In this document: piece after piece, positions 36,792-44,700 of the stretch
Layout of the letters: every line of letters begins with the position of its first letter
Numbering within the stretch: the stretch's first letter is position 1
Assembly: GCA_020635035.1 (NCBI GenBank)
Contig: JACKAO010000009.1
Location: 1-64,000, forward strand
Source: Calditrichia bacterium
Lineage (GTDB): Bacteria > Calditrichota > Calditrichia > Calditrichales > J004
DNA: 64,000 bases
Direction of reading: 5' to 3'
Program-made: the position numbers and the translations under genes
The notes under the pieces: generated by a model
The model's database searches: none
What the model was told of the DNA's origin: nothing
What the model saw: the letters and a program-made list of their open reading frames with translations, nothing else

Positions 36792-36926
36792 ACAATAATT
36801 TCACAATTTGGCATATTATTTGACTGTTCTGATAACACAAATTAATCGGTTTGTTTCAAATGTAGATGCCAGTTTTTCTGTAATTTTATATTCAAAATAT
36901 TTTAAATCTATGGAAAGGTTATTGGT

Positions 36927-38591
36927 ATGTGCTCTATTCTAGGGATTCTTGATATAAAAACCGATTTACAATCATTGCGAAAGAACGCGTTAGAAATGTC
37001 TAAATTACAAAGGCATCGCGGACCCGATTGGTCAGGAATGTATACAGATGACTGTGTAATTTTAGCACATGAAAGATTGGCGATTGTTGATGTTGAGAAT
37101 GGTTCACAACCACTTATCAGTGAAGACGGAAATCTGATTCTCGCAGTAAATGGTGAAATATACAATCATAAAGAACTGGCTAAAAATTTAAAAGTACCGT
37201 ATGCTTTCCAAACCCAGTCGGATTGTGAGATAATCAATGCGCTTTATAATGAAAAAGGGACTGATTTTTTAGATGATTTAAATGGTATTTTTGCTTTTGT
37301 CCTTTATGACAAAAAGCAAAACAGGTATTTAATCGGCAGAGACCATATCGGTATCATCCCGTTATATACAGGTTATGATGAAAATGGAAATTTTTATGTG
37401 TCGTCTGAGATGAAAGCGATTAGTTCAGTTTGTAAGACGATTAAGGAATTTCCTCCGGGACATTACTTTTTAAGTTCAGAAAATGAGTTTAAGAAATATT
37501 ACAACAGGGATTGGTTTAGTTATGCCGGGGTTAGAAATAATGAAGCGGATAAACACAAGCTTCGTGTTGCATTAGAGGAAGCAGTTCACCGTCAGCTAAT
37601 GTCTGATGTGCCATACGGTGTATTGCTTTCCGGGGGATTAGACTCGTCAATTATCTCTGCAGTTGCTAAAAAGTATTCGCAGCGTCGAATTGAAGAATAT
37701 GATCTCAGAGATGCCTGGTGGCCACAACTCCATTCATTTGCTATTGGGCTCGAAGGATCACCTGATTTAAAATCTGCGAAAAAGGTTGCAGACCATATTG
37801 GCACAATTCATCACGAATTTAAATATACAATCCAGGAAGGTTTGGATGCTATTCGAGATGTAATCTATCATCTCGAAACGTATGATGTGACCACTGTCAG
37901 AGCATCAACTCCAATGTATCTGATGGCCAGAAAAATAAAATCGATGGGAGTAAAAATGGTTCTTTCAGGGGAAGGGGCTGACGAAGTTTTTGGAGGGTAT
38001 CTTTATTTTCATAAAGCCCCTGATGCTGAAGCACTTCATGACGAAACAGTTAGGAAATTATCGCAACTTCATATGTATGATTGTTTAAGGGCCAATAAAT
38101 CAATGGCAGCCTGGGGTGTTGAAGCCCGGGTACCATTTTTGGACAAAGAATTCTTAGATGTCGCAATGCGCTTAAATCCTGAAATTAAATTGATAAAAAA
38201 CGGAAGAATGGAAAAACAGGTATTACGTGAGATCTTTAAAGATTATCTTCCAGATGAAATATTATGGCGTCAAAAAGAACAATTTTCTGATGGTGTGGGC
38301 TACAATTGGATTGATACATTAAAAGAAATTGCTTCAAATGAAATATCAGATCAAATGATGGAAACAGCTCAATATAAGTTTCCTGTGAATACCCCGGTTT
38401 CAAAAGAAGGATATTATTACAGAAATATATTTGATGAATTTTTCCCTGGAGATTCTGCCGCATCTTGCGTTCCCGGTGGACCTTCGGTTGCCTGCAGCAC
38501 CCCTGCTGCATTAGCCTGGGATAAGTCGCTGCAGAATGTAATTGATCCATCGGGAAGATCTGTCCAGAAAGTACATAAAGATAGTTATTAA
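36927..38591 (+). CDS. asnB: Asparagine synthetase B, E. coli type
   Basis: Glutamine-dependent conversion of aspartate to asparagine. It closely follows E. coli AsnB across its length (554 residues): MCSILGILDIKTD with Cys2, RHRGPDWSG, the PP-loop YGVLLSGGLDSSIIS near 228, VKMVLSGEGADEVFGGYLYF near 346, GVEARVPFLDKEFLDVAM near 399 and CVPGGPSVACS near the end. This is a different subfamily from the 638-residue enzyme at 9666. The 135-base gap upstream is among the longest in the locus, so it may be transcribed separately. Confidence 0.95.
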   Translation: MCSILGILDIKTDLQSLRKNALEMSKLQRHRGPDWSGMYTDDCVILAHERLAIVDVENGSQPLISEDGNLILAVNGEIYNHKELAKNLKVPYAFQTQSDCEIINALYNEKGTDFLDDLNGIFAFVLYDKKQNRYLIGRDHIGIIPLYTGYDENGNFYVSSEMKAISSVCKTIKEFPPGHYFLSSENEFKKYYNRDWFSYAGVRNNEADKHKLRVALEEAVHRQLMSDVPYGVLLSGGLDSSIISAVAKKYSQRRIEEYDLRDAWWPQLHSFAIGLEGSPDLKSAKKVADHIGTIHHEFKYTIQEGLDAIRDVIYHLETYDVTTVRASTPMYLMARKIKSMGVKMVLSGEGADEVFGGYLYFHKAPDAEALHDETVRKLSQLHMYDCLRANKSMAAWGVEARVPFLDKEFLDVAMRLNPEIKLIKNGRMEKQVLREIFKDYLPDEILWRQKEQFSDGVGYNWIDTLKEIASNEISDQMMETAQYKFPVNTPVSKEGYYYRNIFDEFFPGDSAASCVPGGPSVACSTPAALAWDKSLQNVIDPSGRSVQKVHKDSY

Positions 38592-38618
38592 AAATGGTTT
38601 GTGCCTAAGGAGATTAAA

Positions 38619-40337
38619 ATGACAAAGTTAATGAGAATTTATTTATATATATCAAGCTTGATATTTTTGCTTGTTCAATCAGGATTGAGTGAAACGATTT
38701 ATGTAGATAATACATTAACGCAGAATTGTACTTCAGGGAACTATTCAATATCTAACAGGAATGGAAATGGATCGGATGGTAATGCTTATAAAACCATCAA
38801 AGAAGCAATTCAGGTTATGAAAGCAGGTGACGTGGTTTTAATCCGTGGCGGTGTTTATAATGAAATTCAAATAGATATCGGTGGAAAAACAAATGGTTCA
38901 GAATCAAATAAATACACGATCAAATCATTTCCGGATGAGTGGGCTGTTGTTGATGGAAAGCATGGTGGCTCAGGAAGTCAGAGATCTGTTTTTTATGGAA
39001 CAGGTTCTCCAATGCAATATTGGGTGTTTGAAAATATGGAAATTACTGGGGGTGGCCAAATAAACAATCCACCTGATGCCGGTTCAGGCATTTTTTTGTT
39101 TAATGCGAAAAATTGTGAATTTCGCAATCTGTACATCCATGACAATTATTCCAGCACAGTAAATGTTGGTGCCGCTGGAGGTATTTTGTTAGGTGATGAT
39201 GTTTCTGCTCCAAGTAATAATTTAATAGAGTTTTGTTATTTTAAATGTAATGGTGGTGTTAATACAAACCACAATTCTGCAAATGCACATATAGCTATTT
39301 TTAGTGATTATAAATATGATAATACTGTTGATCCAGCAAAGTCACAGCACAATAATATCGTCCGTTATAATTTGTTTGATGGATCATGTTCCAGCGGCTA
39401 TACAGATGTTGGGGTAATGCAAAAAGGCTTTCAAAGACTTACTGGTTACACCCAGGGGGAAACGGGTTCATCTTCTGATAATTCTCCTAATGGTAGCAGT
39501 TACAGAAGCTATGGGGATGAGTATCATCATAACATATTTCGAAATTTAAGGATGGGGGTTCGACTGGACCAGGACTATATCCAATTTCATCATAATATAA
39601 TTTTTCTTGATGGTGGTTCATGGAGTGCTGAAGAAACTGCAGCGATAGAATCCCGTGATAGCTATACATCACGCAGGGGACCTTATTATGCATGTATTTA
39701 TAATAATACGGTTTATGCCGATGATAAACGTGCAATCGATTTACATATGATATGGGATGACTGGAGTTGTAATCAGGATGGTATTAATAGTAATATTTCA
39801 AAAGCTTATGTGGTGAATAACATAATTGATACAGGAAACAGTGGATATGATTGGCGTGCACTTTCATTTGACAGTAATGGACAATCTGGCTGTTCAGCGC
39901 CACAGCCAACAAATCCTGCCGATGTTATAAGTTCTAGAAATTATTTTTACAGATGTTCCGGGACATCATTTGTCTATATCGAAAACAGGGCTTACTCCAA
40001 ATCAGAAATTGAAGCTACTGCATCTGCAGATAGAATTTATCTGGGAGCCTTTAATCAAAGCAACCTTCTATATAAAGGATCTTCCGGAGCTGATCAGTAT
40101 AAAGTTTTTGGTACACATAGTGTGGGTGATGGTTTCACAATTTCTAATGCTGGCATAAATGAAAGTCACCCTTATCTGACAGGTGTTCAAATCCCCGGAT
40201 ATATAGGCGCAACCGATCCAAATAATGATCAGTGGGTGGATATGGTTATAAATCTTGAAAACCTTTCTGACAATAATGGTGGCGAAGTTGATACAGATCC
40301 GCCTGCCAAACCATTTAATATAAAGATTACAAAATAG
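38619..40337 (+). CDS. Secreted right-handed parallel beta-helix protein (pectate-lyase-like)
   Basis: A 572-residue exported protein. ATG 38619 follows AAGGAG (38607-38612); the earlier GTG 38601 would precede that site. Signal peptide at residues 1-25. YKTIKEAIQVMKAGDVVLIR (about 58-77) followed by GGVYNE is the DUF1565-type opening of parallel beta-helix proteins. Many short N/G-rich coils follow (NNLIEFCYF, HNNIVRYNLFDGS, YHHNIFRNLR, YNNTVYADD, YVVNNIIDTGN). Relatives include polysaccharide lyases and epimerases; the catalytic residues are not clear. No type IX sorting domain is present. Confidence 0.8.
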   Translation: MTKLMRIYLYISSLIFLLVQSGLSETIYVDNTLTQNCTSGNYSISNRNGNGSDGNAYKTIKEAIQVMKAGDVVLIRGGVYNEIQIDIGGKTNGSESNKYTIKSFPDEWAVVDGKHGGSGSQRSVFYGTGSPMQYWVFENMEITGGGQINNPPDAGSGIFLFNAKNCEFRNLYIHDNYSSTVNVGAAGGILLGDDVSAPSNNLIEFCYFKCNGGVNTNHNSANAHIAIFSDYKYDNTVDPAKSQHNNIVRYNLFDGSCSSGYTDVGVMQKGFQRLTGYTQGETGSSSDNSPNGSSYRSYGDEYHHNIFRNLRMGVRLDQDYIQFHHNIIFLDGGSWSAEETAAIESRDSYTSRRGPYYACIYNNTVYADDKRAIDLHMIWDDWSCNQDGINSNISKAYVVNNIIDTGNSGYDWRALSFDSNGQSGCSAPQPTNPADVISSRNYFYRCSGTSFVYIENRAYSKSEIEATASADRIYLGAFNQSNLLYKGSSGADQYKVFGTHSVGDGFTISNAGINESHPYLTGVQIPGYIGATDPNNDQWVDMVINLENLSDNNGGEVDTDPPAKPFNIKITK

Positions 40338-40369
40338 AATAAATTAAAATGGACTTAGAATAAGAAAAA

Positions 40370-41518
40370 ATGGAATTATTAACTTTTATTTTCTTTTTGA
40401 TGTTGTTCTTGATTTTTCATTCATACTTTGGGTACCCGGTCTCATTGCTTTTGATTGAGAGAGTAATTAAAAAAAAAGAGAAGATTGCAGAGCCCGAACA
40501 TTTTGAGCCAAATGTATCATATATAATCAGTGTACATAATGAAGAAAACCGGATAATTGAAAAATTAGAAAACACACTTAAACTTGATTACAAAAAAGAA
40601 AAACTTGAGTGTGTGGTTGTTTCTGATGGCTCAACGGATAAAACAAATGAATACGTGAAGAAATATGAAAAACATGGTATAAAACTGCTTGAAACTCATA
40701 AACGAAGTGGTAAAGAAAATGCACAAAAGGAAGCAATAGGTATTGTAAATGGTGATATAGTTGTCTTTAGTGATGTTGCAACTATCCTTGACAGGAACGG
40801 TATAACGGAAATAATATCAAGTTTTAGAGATAGATCAGTAGGCTGTGTCAGCAGTGAAGACGTTATTCTGGATCAGGATAATAATCCATCAGGTGAAGGA
40901 ATCTATATTAAATATGAAATGTGGCTAAGGAATATTGAATCCAGGGTTAACTCCCTTGTTGGTTTAAGCGGATCCTTTTTTGCAGCAAGAAAAGAAGTTT
41001 TAAAAGATTTCTCCGGAGATATGCAAAGTGATTTTAAAACGTTGTTGAATTCTATAAAACTTGGTTTGCGTGGCATAAGCAATCCGAAAGCCAGGGGGTA
41101 CTATAAATCAATTGCAGATGAAAAAAAAGAATATGAGCGGAAAGTCAGGACTGTTTTAAGAGGAATAACCGTTTTTTTTAATCATTTGGAGCTTTTGAAT
41201 CCCCGCAGATATGGATTTTTTTCGTACCAGTTTCTATGTCACAAATTTTTGCGATGGATGATACCCTGGTTTGCAGTCATCTTGTTATTAATTAATATAC
41301 CCCTTCTATTTTCAGGTTATTTCTTTAAACTGACTATAATTCTTCAACTTTTCTTTTATGTAGCTGCCTTAATTGGACATAAATTTGAAAAACTTAATTC
41401 AATAATTTTAATAAAAATTCCTTACTTCTTCTCACTTGCAAATTTTGCAATTCTTCACGCATGGATTAAATTTTTTAAAGGTGAACAAATTGTAATGTGG
41501 ACTCCTTCAAAAAGATAG
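40370..41518 (+). CDS. Family 2 glycosyltransferase with C-terminal membrane segments
   Basis: A 382-residue GT-A enzyme. There is an N-terminal membrane anchor (about 3-20), then VSYIISVHNEENRIIEKLEN (about 49-68), VVVSDGSTDKTNEYV (about 83-97) and FSDVATIL (about 124) for nucleotide-sugar and metal binding. Two or three hydrophobic segments follow at about 300-365. The DxD-like motif is SDV, as in many GT2 proteins. Last gene of the + strand locus; the following gap has no hairpin terminator. Confidence 0.87.
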   Translation: MELLTFIFFLMLFLIFHSYFGYPVSLLLIERVIKKKEKIAEPEHFEPNVSYIISVHNEENRIIEKLENTLKLDYKKEKLECVVVSDGSTDKTNEYVKKYEKHGIKLLETHKRSGKENAQKEAIGIVNGDIVVFSDVATILDRNGITEIISSFRDRSVGCVSSEDVILDQDNNPSGEGIYIKYEMWLRNIESRVNSLVGLSGSFFAARKEVLKDFSGDMQSDFKTLLNSIKLGLRGISNPKARGYYKSIADEKKEYERKVRTVLRGITVFFNHLELLNPRRYGFFSYQFLCHKFLRWMIPWFAVILLLINIPLLFSGYFFKLTIILQLFFYVAALIGHKFEKLNSIILIKIPYFFSLANFAILHAWIKFFKGEQIVMWTPSKR

Positions 41519-41519
41519 A

Positions 41520-41566
41520 TTTTTCTCCATTTTTATTTTTTTTATTCCTTCCTTCTCTCTCCTTTG
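41520..41566 (+). other. Polypyrimidine tract after the GT2 gene
   Basis: Between the GT2 stop and about 41566 the + strand is almost all T and C, with only three A. No hairpin accompanies it. The rest of the 244-base gap to 41763 is AT-rich without a clear promoter. Confidence 0.4.
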
Positions 41567-41762
41567 TTTAATAATTCTATTTAATCTTTGATGCCTTTCT
41601 TGTGTCGTTAGCAAATATATTTGGTTCAATTCAAATATTCTGTTAAAGCATTTAGTTTTAATTTCGAGTATTAAATGTTTGTTGGATGCTATTAATTAAA
41701 AATAAGGCAAAACTGTTTGTTTCATGAGAGATATTTAATCACCAAAATTAAGGAAAATTGAG

Positions 41763-44700
41763 ATGAGAAGAACAATTTTAATGATCTTATCATTTACAAT
41801 ACTGGCTTATAGTCAGGTTGTTTACAAGGATGAATTTATTTTGTCCGATTATACTTTTTTTAGCCAAGAGACTGTTGATATAGAGAGTGATGCAAATGGT
41901 AATTATGTTGCAACATGGGCATCCTATGAAGAACCGCCTGATACTAGCTTATTTACAATAGTTGCTCAGAGATTTAATACTTATGGAGATGCTGTAGGAA
42001 GCAGAATAAAAGTAAATACAACATTAGTTGGATCACAGATAAATCCTAAGATCGCTGTTAATAAGGACGGAAGCTTTGTGATTGTATGGCAATCATGGGC
42101 CCAGGAAGGTGCTGATTCTCTTGGATATGGAATTTATGGACAAAGGTTTGATGCAAATGGTAATAAATTGGGAAGTGAGTTTCATGTAAACACATTTGAG
42201 AGTGATTTCCAGATCAGCCCAGATGTGTCTAGCGATTCACTTGGCAATTTTGTTGTGGTTTGGGAAAGCAATGGTGAAAATGTAGATTCCTATTACCAGG
42301 TTTATTACAGAACTTACAATAGTTCAGGTGTTCCAACGGATACTGTAAGAAGAGCAGACACAAATATTAATACAAGTAATATTACAAGGGTTAGGGCGCC
42401 AGAAGTCGCTATGAACCCTGATGGAACCTTTGTTATAGTTTGGTCAACCTGGCAGCTTGACGATCCAGGTTTTGGCGGAGGGGTTTATGCCCAGCGATTT
42501 AGCAAATCCGGAGCAAAAGTAGGGTCAGAATTTATAGTTAACACGAATATTTTATATTCACAGAAAGCACCCGATATTGATTCAGATGATAATGGTGATT
42601 TTATTGTTGTCTGGGAGACTCAGTATGAATTTAATGGATTTGGTGTGGCTGGGCAGCTATTTGACTCAACAGCTACGAAGATTGGTACTGAATTTCTGGT
42701 AAATACTTTTACAGACAGTGATCAGGAACTCGCTGCTGTCTCAATGGATAAAACCGGGAATTTTGTAGTAACATGGCAAAGCAACACACAGGATGGAAGT
42801 GGGTATGGCGTGTTTGCTCAACGTTATGATAATACAGGAGCAAAAATTTCAAATGAATTTCAGGTTAACGATTATACTTTTTCCAATCAGGGATATCCAT
42901 CAGTAGCAGTCGCTGACAGAGGTGATTTCTTCATTGCCTGGCAAAGTTATGAACAGGATCTGTCACTAAATGGGGTTTATGGAAAGATTTATAAAATGGC
43001 ACCCTATTATTCTGGTTTTGATCTCGAAATCTCAGAAGACAGTTCACTAAAAATCCCTATAACAGATTTATATCCCTATGTTTCTGATGAAAGCAATCTT
43101 GATAGTGAACTGAGCTGGCAATTTGTTAGTGGTAGTAATATTACAGTAACTTTTAACAATGATTCACTATTGGTTTTACCGGCTGAAAACTTCTACGGTC
43201 AGGATTCCTTTAAGGTAATCGTAACGGACCCAACAGCACTTACTGATACTGCATATCAGGTGGTTACTGTCAATCCTGTTAATGACAGCCCTGTGGTTTC
43301 AAATATTCCTGATCAAACTGTTGATGAAGGGAACCCATTTTTAACAATTAATCTGGATGACTATGTCACTGATATTGATAATTCAGATTCTGAAATTTCA
43401 TGGCAAGCCGGTGGTCAAAATGAACTGAATGTTTCAATTAATATAGATCGGATTGTTACTATAAGCGCTCCGGATAGCAATTGGTTCGGAAGCGAAAAAA
43501 TTTTATTCACAGCTATAGACCCGGGCGCACTATTTGACACTACTTCTGTAATGTTTACAATTAATTCTGTTAATGATGCGCCTGTTGTTACGGATATTCC
43601 AGGTCAGACAATTGCTGAAGGAAGTACGTTTACAACAATAAATCTGGATAGTTATGTAAATGATGTGGATAATACAGACGCAGAACTAAACTGGTCATAT
43701 TCAGGTAATTCAGAGTTAACAGTTTCTATTGTTAACAGAGTTGCGACAATCTCTGTTCCAGATGTAAACTGGTTTGGTGCAGAAACAATTACTTTCACTG
43801 TAACCGATCCGGGCGAACTATCAGATAGTGATGGTGCTGCTTTTACTGTTACAAATGTTGATGATCCTCCTGTAGTGAGTGATATCCCTGATCAGACTAT
43901 AACAGAAGGGCAATCTTTTACATCAATTAACCTGGACGACTATGTTAATGATGTTGATAATACAGATGCTGAGATAACATGGAACTATTCAGGGAATACG
44001 GATTTGTCGGTGAATATTAACCCTGTTAATAGGGTAGCCGTTGTAACTATTCCTAACAGCAACTGGGCAGGGAATGAAACAATTACTTTTACCGCAACGG
44101 ATCAAGGCGGAATGTTTGATAGTGATGCAGCCACATTTACTGTTACAAATGTAAATGATGCTCCGGTTGTTGCAGATATTCCAAATCAGACTATTGCGGA
44201 GGGGGGAACATTTACAACAATAGCGTTAGATGATTATGTTTCTGATGTGGATAATCCTGATAATGAAATAACCTGGGGAGTAACAGGAAATGATCTCCTG
44301 GGTGTTTCAATTGTTAATAGAATCGTAACGATTACAATCCCGGATGCCGAATGGAGTGGAAGTGAAACACTAACATTTACAGCAACTGATCCGGGAGAAT
44401 TATCAGATAGCGATCCAGCTACATTTACTGTAACTGCAGTGAATGATGCACCAGTTGTTACAGATATTCCAAATCAGACTATTGTTGAAGGTTCTAATTT
44501 TACAACAATCAATCTGGATGATTATGTTAGTGATATTGACAATACAGATGCGCAGATGAATTGGATATATAGTGGAAATTCAGAATTAGCGGTTAGTATT
44601 AACAACAGAATAGCTACAATAAGTATCCCAAGTGCGGAATGGAATGGAAGTGAAGTTATCACATTCACAGCCAGCGATCCAGGCGGCCTTTCGGACAATG

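Noticed and set aside
36820..36850. TTGACT before the second asnB as a promoter
   Set aside because: The sequence 16-18 bases downstream (TAATCG or TTAATC) is too far from a -10 consensus.
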